From Globomyces pollinis-pini (taxonomy: Eukaryota; Chytridiomycota; Chytridiomycetes; Rhizophydiales; Globomycetaceae), in contig MU621108.1 of NCBI GenBank assembly GCA_025399215.1, positions 33,821 to 97,820 on the forward strand: a DNA stretch of 64,000 bases, in the 5' to 3' direction. The notes below the pieces were generated by a model. That model searched no databases and was not told the origin of the DNA. It saw only the letters and a program-made list of their open reading frames with translations. Below are positions 47,057 through 58,395 of the stretch, piece by piece (the first letter of the stretch is position 1; every line of letters starts with the position of its first letter). The position numbers and the translations under genes were made by a program.

Positions 47057-47453
47057 TTAAGTGAGAGGAAAGATTTGTAATTTAGAGAGAATTTAATGGA
47101 TAGGTAAGTACGACAAAGATAAAATTTTGTTTTGGGATGAATTGATCCTTGACAATTTTATAGAATAAGAAACAGAATCAGAAAAGGATTCAAAAGATTC
47201 ATGGAATCTGGAATTATATTTAATCAAATCAAGAGTTTGGTTGGATTCAAGACCCCATAAAATCCAACAATGCGAGATTGTAGTTTCAACCAATGAATAA
47301 TTATGGCAGTTTATTTTTAACTGAATGGATATAAATATATCAGGTGCATAATCAAATGTTGTGTCGGCTGTATTCCATATGCAGTCGGCGAAGTTGGTTT
47401 TCGCCTTCTGTTATTTATAAAAGAATTCAATCTGATATCTTAACTGAACTAAC
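47057..47453. other. Divergent promoter region
   Basis: Between the chromo-shadow-like gene (minus) and the Cys-rich gene (plus). An open frame at 47093-47293 has no ATG. A TATAAAAG box lies at 47415-47422, 32-39 bases before the next start. Confidence 0.5.
47415..47422 (+). promoter_or_regulatory. TATA box of the Cys-rich secreted protein
   Basis: TATAAAAG, 39 bases before the ATG at 47454. Confidence 0.5.
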
Positions 47454-48968
47454 ATGATCTCAATCATATTATTGAGTTTAGCTGCTTATTCTCACTCTAC
47501 TCACTCTACTCGTTATTTCGGAACTCCATGTAATCGAAATGCTGGAGATCGAAATGCCTGTGATCAACATCGTTTCCTAGAATGTAGCCCATTCACAAAT
47601 ATCTGGGAATGGCAGAATACTTGCCAGGATCTTTGTGTGAAGCAACCTGGATATCGGGAGCATTGTTACTCATTTGGAAAAGGCCCAAATCCAAATCCAA
47701 ACCCAAATCCAAACCCGAATCCAAACCCAAACCCAAATCCAAACCCGAATCCAAACCCAAATCCTAAACCAAACCCAAATGAAGGAGCTGTTCTTGGTGG
47801 ACCATGTAGCCAAGTCAATACATTTGCCTGTAGTGACACATTCTTCCTTCAATGTTCTGGATGTAAGTTTTTTTTAAAAAATAACACTTAGCCCAATGGA
47901 CATTACAAAATGTTTGCACTCGAAATTGCATTGATATTCCAGCATATGCTGCATTTTGTGCTCGCCCATCGCTTGGCAAAATCCGTTTTGATCGTTTCCG
48001 CGCATACAAACAGCGTGTTTCTCATGCAAAATCCGAAAAGGATAGCAGTTCAGACGAGCCTTCAGATGATGAATCTGATGCTGGTGATGAATCATCGCCA
48101 GATCAAAAGAGCAAACCTACAAAAGGAGAAAAATCTGACACCGATGATGCAGAGAGTGATAGTGATGGATCATCAAGTGATGATAGTCCAACTGATGACA
48201 AGCCATCAAAGAGTAAAGGAAAAGGTGAAAAAAATCAAGATGAAGAAACTCCCAGCAACGATGAAGGTACAGAAAGTGATGGACCATCAACTGACGATAA
48301 TCCCACTGATGAAAAGCAACCAAAAGGTAAAGGAAAGGGTAAAAAGGACAAGGACACTACTGGTGATGAGCAGCCATCAGAGGGCGGAAAGAAACCATCT
48401 AAGGATACCACTGACGATGAACCAAAGGATGATCAAACTGCAGGAAATAACGAGGCAGGGAACGGCAAACCATGTAAAGCTGCACATACGTTCGCTTGTG
48501 TGGGCTCTGATTTCCTTATGTGTACAGGACGTAAGCAATTATTACTTACAGTTAGAGAATTGGATTATACAAAATAAATGTCCAGGTAATTGTAAGGATA
48601 TTGTAGGATTCAGTATCTATTGCACAAATGTTGATAAATCAACTCATCCGACAAAACCTCCAAAGAAGGAGAAGGGTCATAAATCCAAAGATAAACCCAC
48701 CAAAAAACCAGAGACAGCAAAAGAAAAGGATGAATTGCAAACTTATAGTTCTAATGGTCATTCACGCTCACACCACGGAAGAATTCATCTTCATCATTAC
48801 GCCAAATCAATGGATGAAGACGGCACAACAGATTCTGATGGATCATCTGATCGTGATAGTACACGCACTGATTCCAAACCAGAATGTCCATTCAATATAT
48901 TTGGAGTATGTCTTGGTGGCAAAAAGGGTGTTGATGTCAAACCAATCAAAGTATCAACTCAAGACTAA
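47454..48968 (+). CDS. Secreted protein with three Cys-rich modules and a Pro-Asn repeat
   Basis: Exons 47454-47862, 47892-48530 and 48556-48968 (introns 29 and 25 bases) give 486 residues. After the signal peptide ('MISIILLSLAAYSHS') come three related Cys modules: 'PCNRNAGDRNACDQHRF', 'PCSQVNTFACSDTFFLQC' and 'PCKAAHTFACVGSDFLMC', each continuing to 'C..NC.(D)I......C'. A (Pro-Asn)n tract of about 16 units separates the first two. A long Asp/Ser/Lys/Pro-rich disordered part separates the second and third. The C-terminal part is Lys-, Ser- and His-rich. No known enzyme domain; a wall-bound or adhesive role is plausible. Confidence 0.75.
47683..47780 (+). repeat. CCAAAY hexanucleotide repeat coding Pro-Asn
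   Basis: Tandem CCAAAT/CCAAAC/CCGAAT units in the Cys-rich gene. Likely length-variable. Confidence 0.9.
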
Positions 48969-49069
48969 GCATTATTGGAAAATAAAGTTTTGACAAATAT
49001 TTGTTTGCGTATGATCGAAGATCACAGATAAGGTCATTAATGATATTCAAAGGAATAATATTAACAATT

Positions 49070-52000
49070 TTATTGATTTAACTGTTTTTTTGATCGATAA
49101 AGATCAAGTACAGTGGATGCCATTCGGGTTAAATCTTTAAAGTTATAAAATGAATACTTCCCCCAATATTCATTTGTATTCCACTCAAATGCTGGAAATT
49201 TTGGACTTGGAATTCCATGAAAAATTCTGGCAACATTATCACCTTGAATGGATTAGCATATACGACTTCAATACCACAATCCAAGATATCTAGATGGGTC
49301 CTAACAAACTGTTTGATCGCAATTTCAATCGACATTTGACTATCATTATAAACTCATAAAATTACCATTGCTTTTGCTTTTCAATCAAATATGGGTCTTT
49401 AAATCCCCATTTGTTTTTTTCTTTACTGGCCTTCATTTCATCATCATTAGATCGAGCGAAATAGTCTTTAAGTCGATCAACTAATTGTTCTTGCCTTGCG
49501 ATCAATTCATTATCTTCATATGACTCTATTGTTGTATGGGATTCCATTGCGACATTATAAAAGCAGTCATAAATCTGGTTTTAATAATTTTAAATTATTA
49601 CCTCATCAAGTTTTAAAACTCGAATTTGATCCATACTTGTTAACTTTTCAATCAACCAATCAGTAATGGTTTCGTAAAAGTTATCTATGGATTTATAGTT
49701 TCGTTTCCAATCTACATGATTTGTTTGTATCTGAATAGCATTCAAATCAGTTGTAAATCTAATCTTTTTCTTCATTTGTAAATTCCATAATAAAGAAGAG
49801 ATATCTCTTGGAAGTACATTACAATCATTACTAACCTAGTCAACATAAATTTATGATTAAAAATAACTTACTTGAACAATGTCAAACTCAAAGCCACCTC
49901 GAGACTTTGAAGATAGTTTAAATAATGAATAAAATGTTGAATTCAATTCATAAAGTTCATCAACTTTAGTTCCATTGATTAGATACAAGTTGTATTGTGT
50001 ATCAAGATCTAATATCAATAAATATGGTAGATACTGGGTAGTATTTGAATACAATCTTGAAATCGAATTTCTAAATATGATAAAATAGTCATCAAAGACT
50101 CTTTTTTGATATCAAACTGTTTCTCCAATGTTTTTATAATGTGACTTGAAACAGTGGAAGTGGTGGTATTTGAAATCGGAAATAAATACTCCAATATCTT
50201 CAATAAGTTTTGACGTTCAACTTTTTCAGAAAATGCAAAACTACGGTGTTTAACATAATCTTCTCGAGACAAAAATAGATGACAGTGGGCTTCTCTACCT
50301 AGTGATGTTTAGTTGAAAACAAATACCGTCTCGGCCAGCTCGACCTATTTCTTGAATGTAATTTTCAAAAGTTTTTGGTAAACAATAATGGATAACAGAA
50401 TCAACATTCTCCTTATTGATACCCATGCCAAAGGCAACGGTTGCGATAATAACAGGGATTTTTCCTCTTAAAAATCTCGTTTGAGTCATGATTCGCTCTT
50501 CACTGGGTTTTCCGGAATGATAACTTTCGGCATCTATATCTCTAATACGTAAGTATTGTGCCAACTGATCTGCTTGATACTATAGATAAATGTATAGTTT
50601 GATTAGTACCTGAAACATAACGTAAATAATGATGGATTGAAATGATTTGAATTTTTCACTTCTTAGCAGAGCCAGCAACGTTGCTTCTCTACCTTATAAA
50701 AACAAAACAAAAAGAATTTACCGATTCTCCATATCACCAATCTTAGTTACGGTTAATCGCAAATTGTGTCTTAAAAATCCACAGCCAATGACTCCTTCAT
50801 CTGGATCTATATTTAGCATTTGACATATAGATCCTTTTGCAGCATTTGTTGCAGTGCCAGTTAAGCCAAGTATACAAGAAATATGCAATTTCTCTATCAG
50901 ACTTGAATGAAGATGAAGGTATGATGTTCTAAAGATGAGAATCAGAAAAACTACCTAAAGTTATGAGACCATTCAGAAACACAATGAACTTCATCTACAC
51001 AACAAAAAGATATTTTTGGAAACTGGGGACTTTGAATCAATTCTAAAAAGGAGTCTGATCGAAGTCTTTCTGGGGAAACAAATAGTATATCAATTGAACC
51101 TGAGAGTATTTTATCAGAAACAGATTTGTTCTAAAATTAACAACAAAAGCATACGGTCCCATTCTGAGCCCCACTACTTAGAGCTGCTCCTCGTAACCCT
51201 TTTGGCAAACATCGAAGTTGATCATGCATAAGTGAGATTGTGGGACAAACGACCAATACCATGGTATGAATTTTAACTACATGTCGCAAAATGAACGAAG
51301 GTAATTGATAACAGAGCGATTTTCCACCACCTGGATATTAAAATAACATGAATAACCTGTGGGTAAGACTAAGAGTGTAGATGATGAATCAAGTATTCTT
51401 TCAATCACCAATCTTTGCTCTAAATGTTATGATACGATCAAATTTACCAAATCTAAACGTTTTGAAACCCGTCAGAGATTCGAGAGCCATATCCAGATCG
51501 ACGTATACGTTTTCAGAAGGTGATGTATAAATAGATGATACAGGCACTAGTGATGTATTTGGTTCAGAGAAGATAAAATCGATCTTTAAAGAACCAGATA
51601 TTGATGAACTTTGCTGTCCATCGACATCAGCTACTCCGACCGTCTCATCGTTGTAACCGGCAAGTAATGAGTTTCCATCAGATTTGGAATAATTATAAGA
51701 CGACAATTTCCTAACTTTTTAACGTATAATCTATCTTACTTTGTCTTGTGGAATTTTGATTGGCCTACTTTATAGGAGGCACCGGAACTCGAAGATTTCC
51801 CCTTATATTTGGATTTCAAATTAAATGCTCGATAGTTTTGATTACCCGTCGGTTTCTTTCCAGCACTGTTATTCCATCCACTTTCTACAGGTTTTTTATT
51901 TATTGAGTCGTTTTTCGAATCTGTTTTTGGTGAAGCTTTTGGACGCTTTACTGTCTTTACTTTTTTTGACATGACGGGTTTTAGTTCTTCTTCCATTCCA

Positions 52001-53398
52001 TCACTATCGGATGATACTATTGTATGTCTCTTTGAAATGCTACTATGTGGCTGATAGTCGTCGGTTGACATGTCACTAAAATCCTCAACACTGTTGATTA
52101 CAGAGCTTTGATCATTTTTTCGTATTTTGGTTGGATGTTTGATTTTAGGCGCAGCAATCCGCTTTGGTTCACTTTGTGCCAAACACTTTGATCTTTGATT
52201 ATCTATTCGATCCTCATCAATCTCTACTACTGGAATATGCGATTCAGGTTCATTATTTGCAAGTTTTATGATCGATTGAAACTTTCTTTCCTCCTCTTTT
52301 GTCAAAAATTCACTATAATTTGTTGGTAGATCACCAATCGTATATGAATTGTGTCTTTTTAAAATTCTCGAATTGATATTTTGGTTTGGTTGAACAAACA
52401 TTCTTGCTGTTGATATGTTTTTAATGGCTTTTGTTGAAATCGAATCCTCTATTGCTGAAGATTTGTTTTCCCACCACTTCGGAGAAGATGTTGTATTCAA
52501 AAGATTGGATTTACGTTTTCCGGGTATTAACTTTCGAATGGCATAAGATTCAGTCAAATCGCTTTCCTCTATTATAACTCCTGCGGTTGGATTGGATTTC
52601 TTTTCGCTTTGTGATTTATTCAAATCATAGCCAAAAGCGCGGTTGGCAGTTGGAGAAATGGACAGTATATTTGTGACGGTTGGTATTTTATCGATAGAAT
52701 CCTTCTCTTCCATAGGAATTGTGATGTTGGGTATTGAGAGTAAGGGGCCTTTTCTTAACTTTGATTTACAATCATCTTCATTCTGTGGATTTATTTTTTC
52801 CTTGGAATGGAATGGATTATCATCCGCTCGTACCTTTGATGTTGTATATAAATCCATATCCGAATTGTTCCTGATAAAACGACTGACATTCTCCTTGGAT
52901 TCAAAAAACGATTCAGATTGGGACAAAGTGGTCACTTTAGATTCAGTCAATACATTCGATGTAGATAAAGATCTAAATAAACTCTTTGAAGGTTTAAAAG
53001 GTGAAGGGAAGATTAAATCCGGTTTTGATTTTTTTGGGGTTGCTTCCAGTAGTTGATTAGCAAAATCTTGATTGCTCATACGAGGAGAAACTACTGACTC
53101 TTCATTTTGACATTTGTTAATCAAGATTTGATTTTTCCCTGGTTCGTGGTTGACCTTTTTATCCTTTGAATTGTCTTCTGCTATTGAACTCAACCCGAAT
53201 TTATCATCTTTCTTTTTTAGTCTTTTGATTTCCTTCAACTGTTGGTAAACATTAGCTATATGATGAGTGGCAATGAAATTGAGTACCTACTTTGGGGTGA
53301 GCAGCAACATCCTCCTTTGTAGCAGCTCTTTGATTCTTCAGAAAGAATCGATCTTCCCAATCCTTTAATTTATTTTTCAGTTTGATTTCTTTCTGCAT
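49070..53398 (-). CDS. RecQ4-type DNA helicase with fused Sld2-like N-terminus
   Basis: Replication-initiation and repair helicase. The first exon (53287-53398) and the next (to ~51745) give an Sld2-like head: 'LKNKLKDWEDRFFLKNQRAA' then 'ANVYQQLKEIKRLKKKD', and a long Ser/Lys-rich disordered region. The helicase core follows: 'LPTGGGKSLCYQLP' (Walker A), 'CCVDEVHCVSEW' (DEVH box), 'LGLTGTAT', 'IIATVAFGMGINKENVDSVI' and 'YIQEIGRAGRDG'. The C-terminal end has the RecQ4-specific 'ARIFHGIPSPKFPAFEW' and 'YWGKY'. Around 14 introns, mostly 23-36 bases; about 1,290 residues. One join near 50040-50090 needs a weak GTCTTT donor or hides a frame error. Confidence 0.85.
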
Positions 53399-53764
53399 CT
53401 CCTGTTAGCAGTCGGACAAACTAATTTTGCAGTGGTGGTTGAACAGGCTATGAATTTACAATATTGATGAAGGTCTCCATCTTTAATGCACGTATATCTC
53501 TATCTCTATATTGTAGTACTCATTTACTGAATATGAAGTGATATTAGTATCATAAGCATTTCATACATTCTTTACTAAATTCAAGTCAATCTATCCAGAT
53601 CTACTTTAGTGTGGAATAATGCCCTAACTTTCAAACATTGTTTTCTTCAGAAAATATTCATGAAACCAGCAATAACTTTGAAAGAGGTAACGATGACAAA
53701 CCAGTACATTATTGAACTTCTTCAAAATCATTAATGAATTCAATGATGCTGACTTGAATAGTTT
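53399..53764. other. Divergent promoter of RecQ4 and the LYR protein
   Basis: No coding signal seen. Confidence 0.45.
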
Positions 53765-54035
53765 ATGATGAGACAGAAAGTATTGGGACTTTATAGGAGA
53801 ATACTACGAACTATTAAAAGTAATTCTAATTCTGAATTTACATAATTAGATATTCCAGAGACAGACCAACAGTATATTAAAGAATGGGCTAGGAGTGATT
53901 TTGATTATTACCGAAATGAAAGCAATCCAGTTAATTTATTAAATTAATGAATAGGATAAAATAGAATATTTATATACACAAGGGAAAGTAAAGCAAATTA
54001 CATATGACTCATATTATTTAGGTTCAGTTCCGTAG
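53765..54035 (+). CDS. LYR-motif mitochondrial protein (LYRM2-like)
   Basis: Exons 53765-53819, 53850-53929 and 53955-54035 (introns 30 and 25 bases) give 71 residues. The N-terminal 'KVLGLYRRILRTIK' carries the Leu-Tyr-Arg motif. Then 'QQYIKEWARSDFDYYRNES' and 'IEYLYTQGKVKQI' match the three-helix layout of LYRM2. Such proteins act with acyl carrier protein in mitochondrial Fe-S or respiratory complex assembly. An ATG three bases on (53768) is an equal start. Confidence 0.8.
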
Positions 54036-54233
54036 TTTAGAGAACAGTATCGTTTTATCCAAAAAGAAATTTGAATAAATGTATCCTTAATACCCAACTA
54101 TTTATACCAATACTAGTAACCTATTGCTTATGGTGAATTAACGTTTTGGTTATGGTGGTATTGATTGATTTCTAAACCAGATCTTTTCATTTTTTTCATC
54201 CTTTGAATTTTTTTATCAATTTAATCTCAATCC

Positions 54234-55972
54234 ATGACCGCTGCTATGAATATGACAAACTCCTCCAGAGATCAAGTAATATATTATATCACCCTAATCC
54301 TTGTTTATAGAAAGTCAATCCTGATCATATAGGTTGGCTTTTTGTCCAACAATATTACACTTTCTTGAACGAATCCCCTGAAAGACTCCATTTATTTTAT
54401 AACAGAAACTCTTGCTTTGTTCATGGACAGGAAGGCGAAAACGTACCTACTTTCTTGGGTCAAAAGGTAAATTCACCAGATCAAACTACTTCTGTTTCAC
54501 CTTGCTTTTGTCTCTTGACCTACTTACTCTCTAGGATATTAATGTTCAAATCGCTAGCTTGGGATTTAATCAATGTAAAGTGTTTGTATCCAATGTTGAC
54601 TCCCAAAACTCTATGAATGGGGGTGTCATTGTACAAGTGTTGGGAGAACTATCTAACAATGGTGAAGCTTGTCATAAGTTTTGTCAAACTTTCTTTTTGG
54701 CAGAACAGCCTGAAGGTTACTTTGTTTTGAACGACATCTTCAGATACTTGAAAGAAGATATCGATAATGCTGTAGAGGATGAAATTGAGAAGGTTAACCA
54801 CGCACCAACCTTCAACTATCAAGAAAAATCCGTACCATCACCATCTAAACTTTACGATCAAAAACCAACTAATGAAGTCCCAACAAATAATAAGATTGTT
54901 CATAATACTAAACTACAAAGTGCTGCTGCCCCTGCACCTGTTAAACCACAACCTACATTAGCTCCAAAAAGCCAACCTACTCCTCAACCAGTTGCAAAAC
55001 CACATTCTGAATCTGCTCAAACTACCAAGGATACTCACGCTACTCAAAATGGTGTTCAATCTGCAATTCGACCAATTTCCAAACCCCAAGCACAGACTGA
55101 AATTACCGTCGAAAAAGTAAAGTCCATTCCTCAAAAACCCGTTGCTGTGGAGCAAAAAACCCCAGTTGTAACGTCTAAACCTACACCTTCTCCAATCAAG
55201 CCTGAAACTAAATCATATGCTGCTCCTATTGCAAAGACCACCGCACCATCCTCTAAACCTAACTCTGCAACCTCCCCAATCAAGAGTGTGGCACCTGTCA
55301 ATGCAATCCCAGCATCTGCCGCTCCTGTGCCATCTTCATGGTCAAAAATTGTTGCTTCCACTACCCCTGCTACGGAAGTCAAGTCCGCTGTACAAGCTCC
55401 TGTGTCAAAACCTGTTGTGCCTGCTGTTGTTCCCTCAAAGACTCAAGTTACAAAAGCGGCTAAAAAAGATGACTCTGATAAAGAGAAACTCGGTGATAAG
55501 TCTGTTGACGGCTTCCATGAAGTTCAAGGTCGACACAGAGGTGACAGATCTGCAAATGACCGAAGACTTAATGAAGGTAACCCCTTAGAAATGTTGATTT
55601 TTAGAAAAAGATAAATGCACCATATACATTCGATCAGTCAGTGAATCTGTTGATCGCCAATCAATGCACGAAGCTTTTCAAGCAGCATTTGGTCCTGTAG
55701 TCCATGTTGACATACCAGAAGGTAAACGTATTGCGTTTGTACAGTTTGCCAATGTCGAACAGGCCAAATTATCCATTGGAAAAACTGTGATTGTAAATGG
55801 AGATAGTTTTGTCGCAGAAGAAAGACGAAAATCTTACCCATCTCGTAACAATAATAATGGTAACGGAAATGGACCAAACCAAAAATTCGATAACTATCGT
55901 GGTAGTGGAGCTGGATATCGAAACAATAATCGAGGAAAGTCTGGCAGAGGAGGAAAAGGTGGTGATGCTTAA
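54234..55972 (+). CDS. G3BP/Nxt3-type stress-granule protein: NTF2-like plus RRM
   Basis: Exons 54234-54275, 54311-54466, 54535-55576 and 55605-55972 (introns 35, 68 and 28 bases) give 535 residues. The NTF2-like domain covers about residues 16-135 ('HIGWLFVQQYYTFLNESPER', 'CHKFCQTFFLAEQPEGYFVL'). A Pro/Thr/Lys/Ala-rich linker of ~240 residues follows. The RRM begins 'CTIYIRSVSESVDRQSMHEA' and has 'RIAFVQFANVEQAKL'. The tail is Asn/Gly/Arg-rich. In fungi and animals this layout binds RNA, nucleates stress granules and partners the Ubp3/USP10 deubiquitinase. Confidence 0.92.
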
Positions 55973-56114
55973 GATACTATATAATTGTTTCATTATACGT
56001 TATTACCCATTCTAAAATAAAAAATCTTACGAATTACCTCACATTTTGCATTGATTAAGCATTGAGACTCTTTGGTCTCGAAAAGTTACTTTGGATAATC
56101 AATTGAAAAATAAT

Positions 56115-58287
56115 ATGTTTGTAAATTGTTCATGTCGAAAGTTGAACAAGGAAGGTAGAAATTATTTTCGCGTTTGGATGGAATACGAATTACATTCTTT
56201 AACGGCTAGTAAATCAATACGAAATTGAATTATTGTAGGTGACCCAAACTACAAGAAATTGATTCAAGTCATTAACATTAGAAACTAATCTTTTAGTCAC
56301 TCAAACAATGGCTAATTTTATATTCACCATCAATGATTATCACTGATATCTACAAAGATTTATTTGTTGCACCAATGATTGTGACTATGTTACGTTTGTT
56401 TATTAAATATATTGATATTTATTATAGGGGAGTTGACTGGAGAAACCATTATAGATCTGGGTAACTGTTTCTACTACTCATTCCATTTAAGACTCATTTA
56501 AAGGATGTACTGCAAAAGATTTCAAATTGATTATGGGTGGTAAGTTGTTTATTCATTCATAGTTAGTTTTAACACAATTCATTTTGAAAACAGTATTGAA
56601 AAAAGAAACTACTGATAGATGGTCTTTAAAAGGTAAATTTAAACCATTAAGAAGATATAGGTAAATATGAAAGTATTTTATAAAATATTAGGGATCATTT
56701 CAGGAGACTATTCTTCTTTAGTTGCTATGTTGGTCGATCTGGCTTACGAATTCGAGTGCCCATACCTTATTCCGGCTAATGTGACTATGGCAGTTATGTG
56801 TACCCAAGTAAAAACTTCAAAGTTGTTCAAACATTCTATAGGTTATAAATGGAGCAAAAACAACCAAGACTTCACGTATTCAAGTGACAGATGCAAGAAC
56901 GCTTACGAGTCCTACAACCTCAAAAGGTGATGGATTTAAGTGAACTAATTTATGTATAGAAAATATATCAACACCTGGTGAGTTGTTTTTTAGAATTGAA
57001 CATCAGCTAAACTAATGACAAGTACATAATCAAATATATGTTTGATATTTAGAGGGATTACAAGGCCGAAGTGGATCGAGAGGTATTTCTTTTATATTTT
57101 CTTAAGATTCTTATTTTAGAGTTACTCTCTCCAAATGCCAAAGGTATATATTACACAGTTATCGTTAACTGTGATAGAACTGATTAGTCCTGCAACTCGG
57201 CGTAGCTCTAAAGGTATTTCATATTGGATTTTGATAAACCATTTTAGATCTATTGGGAAAAAAATCACCTTCAAATGGTACAATCATTTATTCTTAAACT
57301 TAGAGATTCTCACTCCTAATAGCGTGACTTCTTCTATGGGTATCTAATTATATATATGAATTGATTTAGAATTCCCATCACCTTCACGACAAACCACTAC
57401 AACGATTAAAAAAAAGAGAGGTATTTATGATTTAAATATATTGAATTATTAGATATGAAAAAATCTACGATTCGAAACAAATCAAGGGGTAAAAGTAAAG
57501 AAATGTAATTATAGAGTTGTTGGCTGGTATAACGATTAAATTATTCACTCATAGGGTCAACCAATGATAAATTGAATGGTACACATTGATATATATATTT
57601 AATGAATAGATAAACTTGATGCTAGTGGAGCAAAAGAACAGAAATTGGCAGATGGTAACATTGATCATACTCATGTTTATTCTAGATGTTGATAATGGTA
57701 CACTGAATTAATCTTGATTGAGATAGAAATGTTAAGTCCTCCTGGTGTTTCTTATGATATGAGCGTTCAAGATTTATACGAAGGTATTAAGTGTGTTACT
57801 TATTTGTTCAACCAGAATTGATTGATTCCCCGGAAAAATTTGAAGAGATTTCACAAGTAAACTTTCTGTGTTTAACTCAACACCAGTTGCTTTGCGATTT
57901 CACCAATAAGAATCTGGAGGAGGTGGGGTTGAATATTCAAAGGTTATCTGATTTATCAAATGGAGCAAATCTGTTGATTCTTATCGGAATCATTGGTAGA
58001 TTTTTTATTCCATTTGATAAGTACCATTTGAACCCGAAAGATGAGAAACAGAGAGTATGCTTTGTGAAATTTTATTGACGCACAACACAGATTTTCAATG
58101 TGGAATTAGCCATTCAACTAATGGAAGAATTAGGAATTGATGTCAGTCCATTGGACATTATTGGTACTATTGTTTTCTGATGTTAGATATTGAGCGAGGT
58201 GATTTGAAAACAATCTCCAGAGCAGTGTAATTGTAACAATCGAATTTACTATATAGCTTTTACATCCAACAATTAGTATCAGGGTAA
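56115..58287 (+). CDS. Parvin-like protein: two CH domains joined by a mini-exon linker
   Basis: Parvins bind integrin-linked kinase and actin at adhesions. About 27 exons join in frame to 424 residues. CH1: 'DPNYKKLIQSLKQWLI', 'DLFVAPMIVTMLRELTGE', 'SSLVAMLVDLAYEFECPYLI' (the matching parvin block ends 'HLPEHVT'). CH2: 'LLCDFTNKNLEEVGLNI', 'GANLLILIGIIGRFFIPF', 'NVELAIQLMEELGIDV' and 'RGDLKTISRAVFYIQQLV'. Exons 56842-57783 (E9-E22) form a Ser/Thr/Lys-rich linker; 13 of them are 12-57 bases, all a multiple of three long and all phase 1. Introns are 23-75 bases. The start is uncertain: ATG 56115 with a two-codon first exon, or ATG 56178. Stop at 58287. Confidence 0.8.
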
Positions 58288-58395
58288 GCGTTTATGATTC
58301 AGATTTGAATAAATACTTATTTATGATGAATTGCATACATTTTATTTCAGAAAAGTCTTTGATTAAAGGCAGATTTATTACAATTTTATAAAAGT

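Noticed and set aside
46855..47058. Small plus-strand protein with one 32-base intron ('MDQFNFPDTFDGQFL')
   Set aside because: It lies antisense to three exons of the chromo-shadow-like gene, whose frames and splice sites are continuous with a larger protein.
47093..47293. 66-codon minus-strand frame
   Set aside because: It has no ATG, no family match and no fitting exon neighbours.
47910..48500. Met/Lys-rich frame inside the Cys-rich gene
   Set aside because: It is the wrong frame of exon 2; the true frame is Ser/Asp-rich and continues the Cys modules. Only its end after 48556 is real.
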